A DNA stretch of 64,000 nucleotides, taken from positions 354,713 to 418,712 of the forward strand of contig NZ_FONH01000002.1 of NCBI RefSeq assembly GCF_900112865.1, given 5' to 3'. Under the pieces are notes generated by a model. The model made no database searches, had not been told where the DNA came from, and worked only from the letters and a program-made list of their open reading frames with translations. Below are positions 36,241 through 49,724 of this stretch, piece by piece (position 1 is the stretch's first letter; each line of letters opens with the position of its first letter). Position numbers and translations under genes: made by a program. Origin of the DNA: Dyella marensis. GTDB lineage: Bacteria > Pseudomonadota > Gammaproteobacteria > Xanthomonadales > Rhodanobacteraceae.

Positions 36241-38832
36241 TTAAGCGTCGACGGTATCCGCGACCTGCTTGAAGTCGGCAATCTGATCGAAGTTCATATA
36301 GCGATAGATCTTCTCGCCATTCGCATTGATCACCCCGATGTCCGCCATGTACTCCTCCTTGGTCGGGATCCGGCCCAGGCGCGAGCAGATCGCCGCCAGC
36401 TCCGCCGAGCCGAGGTACACATTGGTGTTCTTGCCCAGGCGGTTGGGGAAGTTGCGGGTGCTGGTGGACATCACCGTGGCGCCCTCGCGCACCTGCGCCT
36501 GGTTGCCCATGCACAGCGAGCAGCCCGGCATTTCCATGCGCGCGCCGGCGGTGCCGAGCACGCCGTAGTGGCCTTCCTCGGTCAGCTGCTGCTGGTCCAT
36601 CTTGGTCGGCGGGGCCACCCACAGGCGGGTCGGGATATCGCGCTTGCCTTCCAGCAGCTTCGACGCGGCCCTGAAATGACCAATATTGGTCATGCAGGAA
36701 CCGATGAATACCTCGTCGATCTTCGCGCCGGCCACGTCGGACAGCGACTTCACGTCGTCCGGGTCGTTCGGGCAGGCCACGATCGGCTCGTGCACGTCGG
36801 CCAGGTCGATCTCGATCACCGCGGCGTACTCGGCGTCCGCATCCGGCTCCAGCAGCTGCGGGTTGGCCAGCCACTCTTCCATCTTCTTGATGCGGCGCGA
36901 CAGCGAGCGGGCGTCCTGGTAGCCCTGCGCGATCATGTACTTCAGCAGGGTGATGTTGCTGTTGAGATATTCGATGATCGGCGCCTGGTCCAGGCGCACG
37001 GTGCAGCCGGCGGCGGAACGCTCGGCCGAGGCGTCGGACAGCTCGAACGCCTGCTCCACCTTCAGGTTCGGCAGGCCTTCGATCTCCAGGATGCGGCCGG
37101 AGAAGATGTTCTGCTTGCCCTGCTTGGCGACCGTGAGCAAGCCCTGCTTGATCGCGTACAGCGGGATCGCATTGACCAGGTCGCGCAAGGTCACGCCCGG
37201 CTGCAGCTCGCCCTTGAAGCGCACCAGCACCGACTCGGGCATGTCCAGCGGCATCACGCCGGTGGCGGCGGCGAAGGCCACCAGGCCGGAACCGGCCGGG
37301 AAGGAAATGCCGATCGGGAAGCGCGTATGGCTGTCGCCGCCGGTGCCGACGGTGTCGGGCAGCAGCATGCGGTTGAGCCAGGAATGGATCACGCCGTCGC
37401 CCGGACGCAGGCTGATGCCGCCGCGGGTGGAGATGAAGGCGGGCAGCTCGTGGTGGGTCTTCACGTCCACCGGCTTCGGATAAGCCGCGGTGTGGCAGAA
37501 CGACTGCATCACCAGGTCGGCGGAGAAGCCCAGGCAGGCCAGGTCCTTCAGCTCGTCGCGGGTCATCGGGCCGGTGGTGTCCTGCGAACCGACCGAGGTC
37601 ATCTTCGGCTCGCAATAGGTGCCCGGGCGCACGCCTTCGCCTTCGGCCAGGCCGCAGGCGCGGCCGACCATCTTCTGCGCCAGGGTGTAGCCCTTGCCGG
37701 TGTCGGCCGGGTTCTGCGGCAGGCGGAACAGCGTGGACGGGGCCAGGCCCAGCGCCTCGCGCGCCTTGGCGGTGAGGCCGCGGCCGATGATCAGCGGAAT
37801 GCGGCCGCCGGCGCGCACTTCGTCGAACAGCACGTCGGACTTCACCTGGAACTCGGCGATCACTTCGCCGTTCTTCAGCGCCTTGCCCTCATACGGACGC
37901 AGCTCGACCACGTCGCCCATGTCCATCTGGGAGACATCCAGCTCAATCGGCAGCGCGCCGGCATCTTCCATGGTGTTGTAGAAGATCGGGGCGATCTTGC
38001 TGCCCAGGCACACGCCGCCGAAGCGCTTGTTCGGGATGAAGGGGATGTCCTCGCCAGTCCACCACAGCACCGAGTTGGTAGCGGACTTGCGGCTGGAGCC
38101 GGTGCCCACCACGTCGCCGACGTAGGCGACCAGGTGGCCCTGCCGGGCCAGGTCCTGGATCTGCTGGATCGGGCCGCGCTTGCCGTCTTCCTCCGGCTGG
38201 AACGGTGCGCCTTCGCGCTTGTTCTTCAGCATCGCCAGCGCGTGCAGCGGGATGTCCGGGCGGGTGGTGGCGTCGGGCGCTGGCGACAGGTCGTCGGTAT
38301 TGGTCTCGCCCGGCACCTTGAACACGGTGATGGTCAGGCTGGCCGGCACTTCCGGACGGCTGGTGAACCACTCCGCGTCGGCCCAGCTCTGCAGCACGGC
38401 CTTGGCATTGGCATTGCCCTTGTCGGCCTTTTCCTTCACGTCGTGGAAGGAGTCGAACATCAGCAGGGTCTTCTTCAGCGCGTCGGCGGCGATGCCGCCC
38501 ACCTGCGCGTCGTCCAGCAGCTCGATCAGCGGATGGATGTTGTAGCCGCCGAGCATGGTGCCGAGCAGTTCGGTCGCCTTCGCGCGGCTGAGCAGCGGAC
38601 ACGGCTCCTTGCCGAACGCCACGGCGGCCAGGTACGAGGCCTTGACCTTGGCCGCGTCGTCCACGCCGGCCGGCACGCGGTTGCTGATCAGGTCGACCAG
38701 GAAAGCCTCCTCGCCGGCGGGCGGGTTCTTCAGCAGCTCGATCAGGTCGGCGGTCTGCTGGGCCGTCAGCGGCAGCGCGGGGATCCCGAGGGCGGCGCGC
38801 TCGGCGACGTGTTGGCGATAGGCGTTGAGCAT
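36241..38832 (-). CDS. acnB: aconitate hydratase B
   Basis: 863 residues (E. coli 865) from [17 protein letters not shown]-terminal HEAT-like domain of the AcnB type, then swivel and catalytic domains ([26 protein letters not shown]). The [4Fe-4S] cysteines are in [13 protein letters not shown] and [13 protein letters not shown]. Interconverts citrate and isocitrate in the TCA cycle; without its cluster it can bind mRNA in E. coli. Divergent from acnA. Confidence 0.97.
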   Translation of the reverse strand: MLNAYRQHVAERAALGIPALPLTAQQTADLIELLKNPPAGEEAFLVDLISNRVPAGVDDAAKVKASYLAAVAFGKEPCPLLSRAKATELLGTMLGGYNIHPLIELLDDAQVGGIAADALKKTLLMFDSFHDVKEKADKGNANAKAVLQSWADAEWFTSRPEVPASLTITVFKVPGETNTDDLSPAPDATTRPDIPLHALAMLKNKREGAPFQPEEDGKRGPIQQIQDLARQGHLVAYVGDVVGTGSSRKSATNSVLWWTGEDIPFIPNKRFGGVCLGSKIAPIFYNTMEDAGALPIELDVSQMDMGDVVELRPYEGKALKNGEVIAEFQVKSDVLFDEVRAGGRIPLIIGRGLTAKAREALGLAPSTLFRLPQNPADTGKGYTLAQKMVGRACGLAEGEGVRPGTYCEPKMTSVGSQDTTGPMTRDELKDLACLGFSADLVMQSFCHTAAYPKPVDVKTHHELPAFISTRGGISLRPGDGVIHSWLNRMLLPDTVGTGGDSHTRFPIGISFPAGSGLVAFAAATGVMPLDMPESVLVRFKGELQPGVTLRDLVNAIPLYAIKQGLLTVAKQGKQNIFSGRILEIEGLPNLKVEQAFELSDASAERSAAGCTVRLDQAPIIEYLNSNITLLKYMIAQGYQDARSLSRRIKKMEEWLANPQLLEPDADAEYAAVIEIDLADVHEPIVACPNDPDDVKSLSDVAGAKIDEVFIGSCMTNIGHFRAASKLLEGKRDIPTRLWVAPPTKMDQQQLTEEGHYGVLGTAGARMEMPGCSLCMGNQAQVREGATVMSTSTRNFPNRLGKNTNVYLGSAELAAICSRLGRIPTKEEYMADIGVINANGEKIYRYMNFDQIADFKQVADTVDA

Positions 38833-39184
38833 GTGGTTCTCGTCCGTTGGCGTGGCGGGAAGCGGAACGATGCCGGATCCTGGCGAGGAGACCGCAAAGC
38901 CAGTCCCCAAGCCGCTTCCGCAGCGTCGTCACAGCCGCTTATTTTGCCAGCCGCACGCCATCTGCCGCAACGCAAGACGTTGTTTCCGCCTGCGTTCGAT
39001 ATCTTGCAATGACGGCAACCGCGAATCGCCCCGCCGGTAACTTGCGCGTAGCGCGGTTTGCCTCAAACTCCCCGGGATCGGCGAAGCGGGAAGCTCGCCT
39101 TTGCGCCTCCCGCTCACGCCAGCTGCTCTAGCATCCCCCGGCGACGCCTCGTGCGCCGCAGACTCAAGCAACAGGAGCTCACCC
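38833..39184. other. divergent acnB/acnA intergenic region
   Basis: 352 bases between two divergent aconitase starts. No credible coding frame. It must hold both promoters; I could not place convincing -35/-10 pairs. An AGGAG ribosome site precedes acnA. Confidence 0.6.
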
Positions 39185-41935
<2,751 letters not shown>

Positions 41936-41961
41936 GTTACCTCTCAGTCTCCACGCTAGAA

Positions 41962-42142
41962 CCCTTCTCCCTCCGGCGACCCGAAGGTAGTCCCCGTGGG
42001 AGAGCACGCGGGGAGCGCACATGGATGTGCGCGGCTCTGAGGAGCGAGGAAGGTGGCGGCAGCCGGATGAGGGGACGGGCGGAGCGCAACGCATCACTCC
42101 GCCCGTACCCTCACCCCAACCCCTCTCCCGACGGGAGAGGGG
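41962..42142. repeat. compound inverted repeat downstream of acnA
   Basis: Ends with the perfect hairpin CCCCTCTCCC/GGGAGAGGGG (42120-42142) and begins with a related CCCTTCTCCC stretch; the middle carries further complementary GC-rich segments. Related to the element at 36114-36231, so both acn genes are followed by the same repeat family. Confidence 0.65.
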
Positions 42143-42157
42143 CTCAGCGTCGCAGCA

Positions 42158-42592
42158 CTACAACTGCTGCTCCCAGCTCGCGGTAAAGCAGCGCCACTCG
42201 CGCCCTTCCCTGCGCCACCCCGTCTCCACCTTGAACACACCCAGCTCCGCTGGGAACAGCTTGCCGCCGCTGCCCAGGGTGACGGTGAAGCGCGCGATAT
42301 AGCGTTCGCCGCGCGGCTCCACCTCGATCGGACCGAGCACCGCATGCACGGTCTCGCCGCGGAACCGGGCCAGGCGCAGCAGGTTGCCCAGGTCCTTGGT
42401 GGCCATGGCGCCGCCGTTGCCGTCGAAATCCTCGGTCAGCACGCCGGTCAATCCGCCGGCATCCACCTCGGCCGCCGCCGTGCGCGCCACCTCGATCGCG
42501 GCGCGGATGCGCTGCTCGTCGGGCGTGCGGCGGCAACCGGCGAGGCACAGCGCCAGCGCACCAAAAACCAGCAGAAAAAGCACCTTGCGCAT
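42158..42592 (-). CDS. putative lipoprotein
   Basis: 144 residues from [20 protein letters not shown] (lipobox LAGC, Cys20). The mature part starts with a helix ([21 protein letters not shown]) and a beta-rich region ([15 protein letters not shown] and so on), resembling NTF2-like or SnoaL-like exported proteins. Uses TAG as stop. Function unknown. Confidence 0.8.
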   Translation of the reverse strand: MRKVLFLLVFGALALCLAGCRRTPDEQRIRAAIEVARTAAAEVDAGGLTGVLTEDFDGNGGAMATKDLGNLLRLARFRGETVHAVLGPIEVEPRGERYIARFTVTLGSGGKLFPAELGVFKVETGWRREGREWRCFTASWEQQL

Positions 42593-42720
42593 CGTTCTGG
42601 AAACCCTCGAAAGCCCGCTGCGACGCGGCTTGCCGCTGTACGCGGGCGTATGCTCCAATGCCGCGACACCATGATGCCTCACGTGCGCGCGGGCATTCGA
42701 TACAGGAGCAGGGAATAAAC

Positions 42721-44409
42721 ATGAGCAACGAGCGTCCGTGGCTGGCCCACTACCCGGAAGGCGTACCCGCGCAGATCGACCTCCATGCCTACGCCTCCGT
42801 CGCCGCGGTACTGGAAGAGGCCTTCGCGAAGTTCCGCGACCGCCCCGCCTTCCACAGTTTCGGCAAGGAACTGAGCTACGGACAGATCGATGAGCTGAGC
42901 CGCCAGTTCGCCGGCTATCTCACGGGTGTGCTGAAGCTGGGCAAGGGCGACCGCATCGCGATCATGATGCCCAACGTGCTGCAGTATCCGATCGCGCTGT
43001 TCGGCGCGCTGCGCGCCGGCCTGGTGGTGGTCAACACCAACCCGATGTACACCGCGCGCGAACTCAAGCACCAGCTGGAAGACGCCGGCGCCAAGGCCAT
43101 CGTGGTGCTGGACAACTTCGCCGCCACCCTGCAGCAGGTGGTGGCCGAGACGGAAGTCGAGCACATCGTCACCACCGGCATCGGCGACCTGCTCGGCCTC
43201 AAGGGCACGCTGATCAACTTCGTGCTCAAGCACATCAAGAAGATGGTGCCGGACTACCGGCTGCCGCACGCGGTGCGCTTCCGCGACGCGCTGGCGCAGG
43301 GCGCCGCGCATCCGGTGCCGAAGGTGGACCTGGGCCACGACGACCTGGCCTTCCTGCAATACACCGGCGGCACCACCGGCGTGGCCAAGGGCGCCATGCT
43401 GTCGCACGGCAACATGGTGGCGAACATGCTGCAGGCCGGCGCCTGGATCGGCACCAATGCCAAGCCCGGCGAAGAGGTGATCATCACCGCGCTGCCGCTG
43501 TACCACATCTTCTCGCTCACCGCGAACGGCCTGGTGTTCACGCGCCTGGGCGGCCTGAACTGGCTGATCACCAATCCGCGCGACATGCCCGGCTTCGTCA
43601 AGGAGCTGAAGAAATCGCGCTTCACCGCACTCACCGGCGTCAACACGCTGTTCAACGGCCTGCTCAATACGCCCGGCTTCGCCGAAGTGGATTTCTCGCG
43701 CCTGCACCTGAGCCTGGGCGGCGGCATGGCCGTGCAGCGCGCCGTGGCCGAACGCTGGAAGAAAGTCACCGGCGTGACCCTGGCCGAGGCCTACGGCCTG
43801 ACCGAGACCTCGCCCGCGGCCTGCATCAATCCGTTGGACCTGAAGGACTACAACAGCTCGATCGGCCTGCCGATTCCCTCCACCGATGTGGCGATCTGGT
43901 CCGAGGACAGCCAGCCGCTACCGATCGGCGAAGTGGGCGAACTGATGGTGAAGGGTCCGCAGGTGATGCAGGGCTACTGGAAACGCCCCGACGAGACCGC
44001 CAAGGTGCTCGGCGCGGACGGCTGGCTGCATACCGGCGACATCGCGCGCATGGACGCCAACGGCTATGTCTACATCGTCGACCGCAAGAAGGACATGATC
44101 CTGGTGTCCGGCTTCAATGTGTATCCGAACGAGGTCGAGGACATCGTGATGACCCACCCGGGCGTGGCCGAAGTGGCCGCGGTCGGCGTGCCGGACGAGC
44201 ATTCCGGCGAGGTGGTGAAGCTGTTCGTGGTGCGCAAGGACCCGAACCTGACGGTGGAGGCGCTCAAGGAGTTCTGCCGCGAGAACCTCACCGGCTACAA
44301 GCGCCCCAAGCTGATCGAATTCCGCGATGCGCTGCCCAAGAGCAACGTCGGCAAGATTCTCCGCCGCGAGCTGCGCGACGAGAAAAAGGCCGCCTCGCCG
44401 GCGGCCTGA
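42721..44409 (+). CDS. fadD: long-chain fatty acid-CoA ligase
   Basis: 562 residues from ATG at 42721. AMP-forming signature [20 protein letters not shown] (about 217-236), [10 protein letters not shown], and the FACS motif [20 protein letters not shown] followed by DRKKDMI. Activates exogenous fatty acids for beta-oxidation at the inner membrane. Single gene with a terminator downstream. Confidence 0.94.
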   Translation: MSNERPWLAHYPEGVPAQIDLHAYASVAAVLEEAFAKFRDRPAFHSFGKELSYGQIDELSRQFAGYLTGVLKLGKGDRIAIMMPNVLQYPIALFGALRAGLVVVNTNPMYTARELKHQLEDAGAKAIVVLDNFAATLQQVVAETEVEHIVTTGIGDLLGLKGTLINFVLKHIKKMVPDYRLPHAVRFRDALAQGAAHPVPKVDLGHDDLAFLQYTGGTTGVAKGAMLSHGNMVANMLQAGAWIGTNAKPGEEVIITALPLYHIFSLTANGLVFTRLGGLNWLITNPRDMPGFVKELKKSRFTALTGVNTLFNGLLNTPGFAEVDFSRLHLSLGGGMAVQRAVAERWKKVTGVTLAEAYGLTETSPAACINPLDLKDYNSSIGLPIPSTDVAIWSEDSQPLPIGEVGELMVKGPQVMQGYWKRPDETAKVLGADGWLHTGDIARMDANGYVYIVDRKKDMILVSGFNVYPNEVEDIVMTHPGVAEVAAVGVPDEHSGEVVKLFVVRKDPNLTVEALKEFCRENLTGYKRPKLIEFRDALPKSNVGKILRRELRDEKKAASPAA

Positions 44410-44417
44410 AGTCGGCG

Positions 44418-44455
44418 AGGAGCCTGTCCTCCCCAGGGAGTTCGGACAGGCTCCT
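44418..44455 (+). terminator. hairpin downstream of fadD
   Basis: Perfect twelve-base arms AGGAGCCTGTCC and GGACAGGCTCCT around a 14-base loop, followed by GGCTTT. Could be a terminator or a REP-type palindrome; the T-run is short. Confidence 0.6.
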
Positions 44456-44507
44456 GGCTTTCCCCGCCCGCGCTGCGCGGGCTGTTGCAAGCGGTCGACG
44501 CGACGAA

Positions 44508-44876
44508 TCAATCGTCGTGCCAGGTCTCCAGGATGTCGGCGTAGCCGCCCAGCAGGTTCCACAGCGGGACCTGCTTGTCCTCCGGTATGCGCGTGTACGC
44601 GAAACCGATGTGCCGGTCGGAGATGCGCGCCACCTGGGCTTCCAGGTGGATGTGCAGGTCGTGACCGAAGATCATGTCCAGCATCCAGCTCTGCCCCACT
44701 TCCCCCTGCCATCCCAGCGGGCGGCGCAGCAGCGCGCCCGTCGCCGAGATGTCCACCAGTTCCGTCGGCTGTGACTGGCTGCCGCGGCTCATCAGTACGG
44801 TCGTCTCGATGCGCATCCGCGCGGGGCGCAGCTGCTCCGGACCATCGTTAAGGTGCTTGCCGCCGGCTTTGGTCAT
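44508..44876 (-). CDS. PilZ-domain protein
   Basis: 122 residues from MTKAGGKHLNDG with GGGAGGGAAAGG upstream. PilZ pattern: ARMRIETTVLMSRG, then LVDISATGALLRRP and a D-H-x-H-L-E-A-Q-V beta segment. The usual RxxxR c-di-GMP arm is only partly matched (RPARMR), so binding is uncertain. Known: PilZ proteins are c-di-GMP effectors or type IV pilus factors. Confidence 0.82.
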   Translation of the reverse strand: MTKAGGKHLNDGPEQLRPARMRIETTVLMSRGSQSQPTELVDISATGALLRRPLGWQGEVGQSWMLDMIFGHDLHIHLEAQVARISDRHIGFAYTRIPEDKQVPLWNLLGGYADILETWHDD

Positions 44877-45809
44877 GCCTTTCCCTCCCGTCCCCGCTGC
44901 TGCGCAGCGTCTGTCCAACTTATTCGCGGCGGGCGCTAGCGCCCGTGAAGCGATCTGGTCCCGCCCGATCCCCACCGCGCGTGCGAATGTCTTCCTGCAC
45001 GCACCAAGCTACCCGTACCGAAATGCAGATTGATCCGATCCTGCGCCGGTCCATGGCGTCCCCTTGGGACTGGAGGCAAATACGTCCAACCGCCCCTGCC
45101 CCTGGCGTTAAGCAAGCGTCGTGCCACTTCGTAAAATTCTGCCCCCATGTTGCCGGGAGCGCCCAGCCGGGCCTGTGATGCGCTCGTATTTGCTGCAGGC
45201 CAGGGCCTGCAGCATGCCGGCCTGACCTCCCAGCGCCCGGGGCAGACGTACCGGGTCACATGCTGCCCATTTCGCCGATCGCAGGCAGGCGACGCGTAAA
45301 CGTGTTCATGGCGACATGGGTGATCGAACGCCCGGCAGGCTGGCTGCGGCGCATTCTGCCGATGCTCCCGTGCGCTTGGTAGGCCGTACGCACACTGGAC
45401 TTGGCCGCATGCAGCCGTTAACCTTGATCGCACATGAGTCACAGGGTGCGCCTGCCGATCGAGCCAGACGCCGCCGGAGCACCCGCCCGACACTCAGCCG
45501 ACCTCCTGTTCACGCCGTGGCGCAGTGCATCGCGCGATCGGGCTTGGCTGTGGATCGCCTCCCGGCCCGGCACGCAGGAATCGCTCACGGCCAGCCTGAC
45601 CGATGCCGCCGCAGGCGCGGTTTCGTCATGAAGCGCCGCGACGGACGCCAGCCGCCCGTAGTGATCGAGAAGGAGTTTCACGGGTGCCGCGCCGGATGGC
45701 CGCTACCTGCGAGCGGGGGAAGCCTTCAGCGAATGCCGGTGGAATCGAACGGTTCCGAACGTGTTGAACGCACTGCAAGCCGTCATGGGCGGCCCAACGA
45801 CATGTATTG
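44877..45809. other. gene-poor stretch before scpA
   Basis: About 930 bases without a gene I can support. Two overlapping short frames on plus (45434-45631, and 45628-45810, linked by ATGA) have acceptable codons but no recognisable protein features, and longer frames on both strands look like GC-driven shadows. I found no tRNA, RNase P, 6S or tmRNA pattern. It may hold degraded coding DNA plus the scpA promoter. Confidence 0.5.
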
Positions 45810-46712
45810 ATGAGCACTGAGCCAGTCGAGCCTCAGCCGGTGACAGCACCGCAGGACGCTTTCGCGTCGGTACCGCAACAGCAGGAAATGCCGCTGGCCA
45901 TCGTGCGCGGCGAACCCGTGCTGCAGATGCCGCAGGACCTGTACATCCCGCCGGATGCGCTGGAAGTCATCCTGGAGGCGTTCGAAGGCCCGCTGGACCT
46001 GCTGCTGTACCTGATCCGCCGGCAGAACCTGGACATCCTGGACATCCCGATCGCCGAGATCACCCGGCAGTATCTGGAATACATCGACATGATGCGGGAC
46101 ATGCGGCTGGAACTGGCCGCCGAGTACCTGCTGATGGCCGCGATCCTGGCCGAGATCAAGTCGCGGCTGCTGCTGCCGCGGCCGCCGGTGGAAGAAGGCG
46201 TCGAGGAAGATCCACGTGCCGAGCTGGTGCGCAGGCTGCAGGAATACGAGCGCTTCAAGCGCGCGGCGGAGGATATCGACGCCCTGCCCCGCGTGGAGCG
46301 CGACACGGTGGTGGTGCACGCCGACAGCGGCGAGCGCACCGTGATCAAGCTGCCGCCGCCGCTGGAACTGAAGGAACTGCTGCTGGCGCTGAAGGACGTG
46401 CTGCACCGCGCCGAACTGTTCGGGCATCACGCCATCCGACGCGAGGCGCTGAGCGTGCGCCAGCGCATGGGCGAGCTGCTCGGCAGGCTCGGCGACGCCA
46501 GCTTTCACCGCTTCGAGACATTGTTCGACCCGACCGAAGGCCGTCTCGGCGTGGTGGTCACCTTCCTGGCCATGCTGGAGCTGGCCAAGGAAATGCTGGT
46601 GGAAATCGTGCAGGAGGAGCCGCTGGCTCCGATCTATGTGAAGGCGAAGGTCACCCAGGCCGAGGAATCGATCGAAGCCGAAGCGCCCGCGCAGGCGTCG
46701 GCCGCCGATTGA
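45810..46712 (+). CDS. scpA: segregation and condensation protein A (kleisin)
   Basis: 300 residues. After a Pro/Gln-rich start of about 40 residues comes the kleisin N-terminal domain (LEAFEGPLDLLLYLIRRQN, DILDIPIAEITRQYLEYI, AAEYLLMAAILAEIKSRLLL) and a C-terminal winged helix (GVVVTFLAMLELAKEMLVEI). Bridges SMC heads; works with ScpB encoded just downstream. Confidence 0.95.
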   Translation: MSTEPVEPQPVTAPQDAFASVPQQQEMPLAIVRGEPVLQMPQDLYIPPDALEVILEAFEGPLDLLLYLIRRQNLDILDIPIAEITRQYLEYIDMMRDMRLELAAEYLLMAAILAEIKSRLLLPRPPVEEGVEEDPRAELVRRLQEYERFKRAAEDIDALPRVERDTVVVHADSGERTVIKLPPPLELKELLLALKDVLHRAELFGHHAIRREALSVRQRMGELLGRLGDASFHRFETLFDPTEGRLGVVVTFLAMLELAKEMLVEIVQEEPLAPIYVKAKVTQAEESIEAEAPAQASAAD

Positions 46713-46760
46713 CCCCAAGGCCATCCGAGCCCCCATCCAAGCCCCTCAACCGATCAGGCC

Positions 46761-47726
46761 ATGCAGATCGAGCAACTGAAGAACATCATCGAGGCAGCCC
46801 TGCTCGCCGCCACCCAGCCGCTCACCGTGCAGCAGCTGGGCGACCTCTTCGGCGAGGAGGACGAGGTCGACCGCGAGCAGCTGTCGCGGGCGCTGGAAGC
46901 GCTGGCCGAGGATTGCGCCGGCCGCGGCGTGCAGCTGCGCGAGGTCGCCTCCGGCTTCCGCTACCAGGTGCGCCAGGAGGTCCATCCGTGGATCTCGCGC
47001 ATGTGGACGGAAAAACCCAGCCGCTACTCGCGCGCCCTGCTGGAAACGCTGGCCCTCATTGCTTACCGCCAGCCGATCACGCGCCCGGAGATCGAGCAGA
47101 TCCGCGGCGTGGTGGTGTCCTCCAACATCATCAAGACGATGGAGGAGCGCGAGTGGATCCGCGTGGTGGGCTATCGCGACGTGCCGGGCAAGCCTGCCCT
47201 GTTCGGCACCACGCGTGCGTTCCTGGACTATTTCAACCTCAAGTCGCTGGACGAGCTGCCGCCGTTGTCCGAGATTCGCGACATGGAAGACCCGCAGCTG
47301 CGCTTCATCGAGGACCTGCCGGCGCGCGTGGTGCGCGACCTGCCGATCGATCCGGATGCCGATCCGGATGCCGAGGCCGAAGAACCGGCCGGCGAGGCGA
47401 CTGAGAACGAAGCAGGCCGGCACGAAGAAGGCGCCCACGAAGAAAACCAGCACGAAGACGGCACCGATGGCCGCACCGAAGGCGAGGAGGAGTTCCACGT
47501 CGCCGGCGAGCAGCCCGAAGCCGAACCGGCAAGCGTCACGGAGCCAGCGGCTCCCGCCGCCCCGGTCGAAGAACACCACGAAGCCGCTGCGATCGAAACC
47601 GCGTCTTCCGACACCGGCGAGGAAACCCCCGCCGAACCATCCACCCTCACTGCCGACGAGGCAGCGAACGAAGCGGACGCCGGTAACGGCGACGCCACGA
47701 AAGACACCGAGGAGTACCGCGCATGA
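46761..47726 (+). CDS. scpB: segregation and condensation protein B
   Basis: 321 residues. Two winged-helix domains in the first 190 (QLKNIIEAALLAATQPLTVQ; LETLALIAYRQPITRPEIEQ; GKPALFGTTRAFLDYFNLKS). The last 120 residues are a long Glu/Ala/Pro-rich acidic tail absent from short ScpB versions and probably disordered. Forms a dimer on ScpA in the SMC complex. The rluB start overlaps its stop. Confidence 0.95.
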   Translation: MQIEQLKNIIEAALLAATQPLTVQQLGDLFGEEDEVDREQLSRALEALAEDCAGRGVQLREVASGFRYQVRQEVHPWISRMWTEKPSRYSRALLETLALIAYRQPITRPEIEQIRGVVVSSNIIKTMEEREWIRVVGYRDVPGKPALFGTTRAFLDYFNLKSLDELPPLSEIRDMEDPQLRFIEDLPARVVRDLPIDPDADPDAEAEEPAGEATENEAGRHEEGAHEENQHEDGTDGRTEGEEEFHVAGEQPEAEPASVTEPAAPAAPVEEHHEAAAIETASSDTGEETPAEPSTLTADEAANEADAGNGDATKDTEEYRA

Positions 47727-49213
47727 ATGCGCCGCAGAAATCCCTTTTGACCCTCAAGCGCGACACGCGCACCACCGACGCGCCCGCCCTGGAAGAACGC
47801 CTGCACAAGGTGCTGGCCAATGCGGGCCTGGGCTCGCGCCGCATGCTCGAGCAGCGCATCCAGGCCGGCGAAGTCGAAGTCAACGGCAGCGCGGCCGGCA
47901 TCGGCGCCAGCGTGCATGCCGGCGATCGCGTGGTGCTGGACGGCAAGCAGTTCGTCGTCGCCACCGACAATCGCGACGAGACCGAAGTGCTGGTCTATCA
48001 CAAGCCCGAAGGCGTGGTGACCACGCGCGAAGACCCCGAAGGCCGTCCCACCGTGTTCGAACAGCTGCCGCGCCTGAAGGGCGCGCGCTGGGTCGCCGTG
48101 GGCCGCCTGGACATCAACACCACCGGCCTGCTCCTGCTCACCACCGACGGCGAGCTGGCCAACGCGTTGATGCATCCGCGCAGCGCCCTGGAACGCGAGT
48201 ACCTGTGCCGCGTGCATGGCGAGGTGCCGGACGAAATCATCGAGAAGCTCAAGTCGGGCGTGGAGCTGGAAGACGGCCCCGCGCGCTTCGACGAGATCGG
48301 CGTGATCAGCCGCGGCGGCAGCCACAGCTGGTTCCGCGTGGTGATCCGCGAAGGCCGCAACCGCGAAGTGCGCCGCCTGTGGGATTCGCAGGGTTTCCTG
48401 GTCAGCCGCCTCAAGCGCATTCGCTACGGCAGCGTGCAGCTGCCGCGCGCGCTGCGCCGCGGCGATTGCGAAACGCTGGGCGAGGAAGCCGTGAAGGAAC
48501 TGCGCCAGGTCAGCGGCCTCGGCGCGCCGCAGCCGGTGCTGACGCTCAGCCCCGTGCTGCACCAGCGCCGCGCCACCCGCAACGTCACCGAGTACCGCCC
48601 CGAGCGCGGCGCCGGCGGCGCCTGGAGCGGCGCCTATGCCGACGAAGCGCGCGAGCTGCGCGCCTTCGACCGCATCCGCGAAGAACCCGCGCGCGGCAAG
48701 CAGCAGCAGCGCCGCCGCCCGGGCAAGGAAGTGAACGGCAACGTCGCCCGCCCCGAGCGCGGGCCGAATGCGAACGCCGGCCGCCGCAAAGGCGGCGGCA
48801 AGCGCGGCGTCGCGCCGGGCCAGGAACTGCCCTCGGTGCGCACCTGGTTCGCCGGCGAGAGCCGCGAAGGCGGTGGCGGCAGCGGTGGTGGCCAGGGCCA
48901 GGGTTACGGCGGCGGCAATCGTCGCAGCGGCAGCGGTGGCGGCAAGCGCGGTCCGGGCGGCCAGGCCCAGGGCGGCGGCAATCCCTACGGCGGCTTCGGC
49001 GGTGGCGGTGGCGGCGGCAATCGCGGCTATGGCGGCGGCCAGGGCGCTCAGGGCAACAAGGGCGGCCGTCCGCAGGCACGCAGCGGCGGCGGCAACCGTC
49101 CGGGCGGCCAGGGCGGCAATCGCCCGACCCAGGGCGGCGGCAATCGCCACGGCGGCGGTGGCGCTCGTCCGCACGGCGGCGGCCGCGGCGGTCCGCGCGG
49201 CGGCAACCGCTGA
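47723..49213 (+). CDS. rluB: 23S rRNA pseudouridine synthase B with Gly-rich tail
   Basis: 496 residues. S4-like RNA-binding domain (LEERLHKVLANAGLGSRRML), then the RsuA/RluB catalytic domain with the catalytic Asp in VGRLDINTTGLLLLT and REGRNREVRRLW. From about residue 300 a basic, then very Gly/Asn/Arg-rich RGG-like tail of nearly 200 residues follows. Known: E. coli RluB makes pseudouridine 2605 in 23S rRNA; the tail is an extension common in Xanthomonadales and probably binds RNA. Confidence 0.94.
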   Translation: MNAPQKSLLTLKRDTRTTDAPALEERLHKVLANAGLGSRRMLEQRIQAGEVEVNGSAAGIGASVHAGDRVVLDGKQFVVATDNRDETEVLVYHKPEGVVTTREDPEGRPTVFEQLPRLKGARWVAVGRLDINTTGLLLLTTDGELANALMHPRSALEREYLCRVHGEVPDEIIEKLKSGVELEDGPARFDEIGVISRGGSHSWFRVVIREGRNREVRRLWDSQGFLVSRLKRIRYGSVQLPRALRRGDCETLGEEAVKELRQVSGLGAPQPVLTLSPVLHQRRATRNVTEYRPERGAGGAWSGAYADEARELRAFDRIREEPARGKQQQRRRPGKEVNGNVARPERGPNANAGRRKGGGKRGVAPGQELPSVRTWFAGESREGGGGSGGGQGQGYGGGNRRSGSGGGKRGPGGQAQGGGNPYGGFGGGGGGGNRGYGGGQGAQGNKGGRPQARSGGGNRPGGQGGNRPTQGGGNRHGGGGARPHGGGRGGPRGGNR

Positions 49214-49227
49214 GGATCGCTCCGGCG

Positions 49228-49578
49228 ATGAACGCGGTCCGCATCTACCACAACAGCCGCTGCTCCAAGTCGCGCGCGACGCTGGCGCTGCTGCAGGAGC
49301 GCGGCTGCCAGTGCGAGGTGATCAATTACCTCGACACGCCGCCCAGCGTGGAGGAGCTGGTCCAGTTGCTGGACCAGCTCGGCATGACGGCGCGCGAACT
49401 GATCCGCACGGGCGAGGCGGAATACACCGAGCTGGGCCTGGACAATCCTGCGCTGAGCGAGCATGACCTGATTGCAGCGATGTCGCAGTACCCGCGGCTG
49501 ATCGAGCGGCCGATCGTGGTCGCCAACGGCAAGGCGAAGCTCGGGCGTCCGCCGGAGTCGGTGCTGGGTATCCTCTGA
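49228..49578 (+). CDS. ArsC-family reductase (YfgD-like)
   Basis: 116 residues. Thioredoxin-like fold with YHNSRCSKSRATLALL (active Cys12) and the C-terminal ERPIVVANGKAKLGRPPE, closer to YfgD than to plasmid ArsC. Known: the family reduces arsenate with glutaredoxin, but YfgD types may have another role. No ars operon nearby; follows rluB by 14 bases. Confidence 0.9.
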   Translation: MNAVRIYHNSRCSKSRATLALLQERGCQCEVINYLDTPPSVEELVQLLDQLGMTARELIRTGEAEYTELGLDNPALSEHDLIAAMSQYPRLIERPIVVANGKAKLGRPPESVLGIL

Positions 49579-49588
49579 CACGCACGGC

Positions 49589-49673
49589 GTAGGTTGGGGT
49601 GAGCGCAGCGAACCCCAACGTGACGCTGGCGGTGCGAGGTCTGTTGGGGTTCGCTGCGCTCAGCCCAACCTAC
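49589..49673. repeat. REP-like inverted repeat pair
   Basis: Two 31-base inverted units at 49589-49619 and 49643-49673 with one mismatch, clearly the same family as 24660-24748 but with a shorter centre. Confidence 0.85.
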
Positions 49674-49674
49674 G

Positions 49675-49701
49675 AAAAGGCCGCCTTTCGGCGGCTTTTT
49701 T
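49675..49701 (+). terminator. terminator downstream of the ArsC-family gene
   Basis: AAAAGGCCGCC, loop TTTC, GGCGGC then a six-T run on plus; it directly follows the REP pair. Confidence 0.8.
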
Positions 49702-49724
49702 GGGCACAGGTCGCAAACCCTCTC

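Noticed and set aside
36094-39012. Very long plus-strand frame opposite acnB (and similar ones opposite aroA, pheA, clpA and acnA)
   Set aside because: His/Arg/Gly-rich shadow translations of high-GC genes on the other strand.
44936-45810. Long frames on both strands between the PilZ gene and scpA
   Set aside because: No domain, signal or coherent composition; typical GC-driven open frames. Two short plus frames are mentioned in the region entry only.
48880-49213. Repetitive Gly-codon tract that could be mistaken for a repeat array
   Set aside because: In frame within rluB, irregular unit length, no spacers; it is a low-complexity protein tail. No CRISPR array is seen anywhere in the window.
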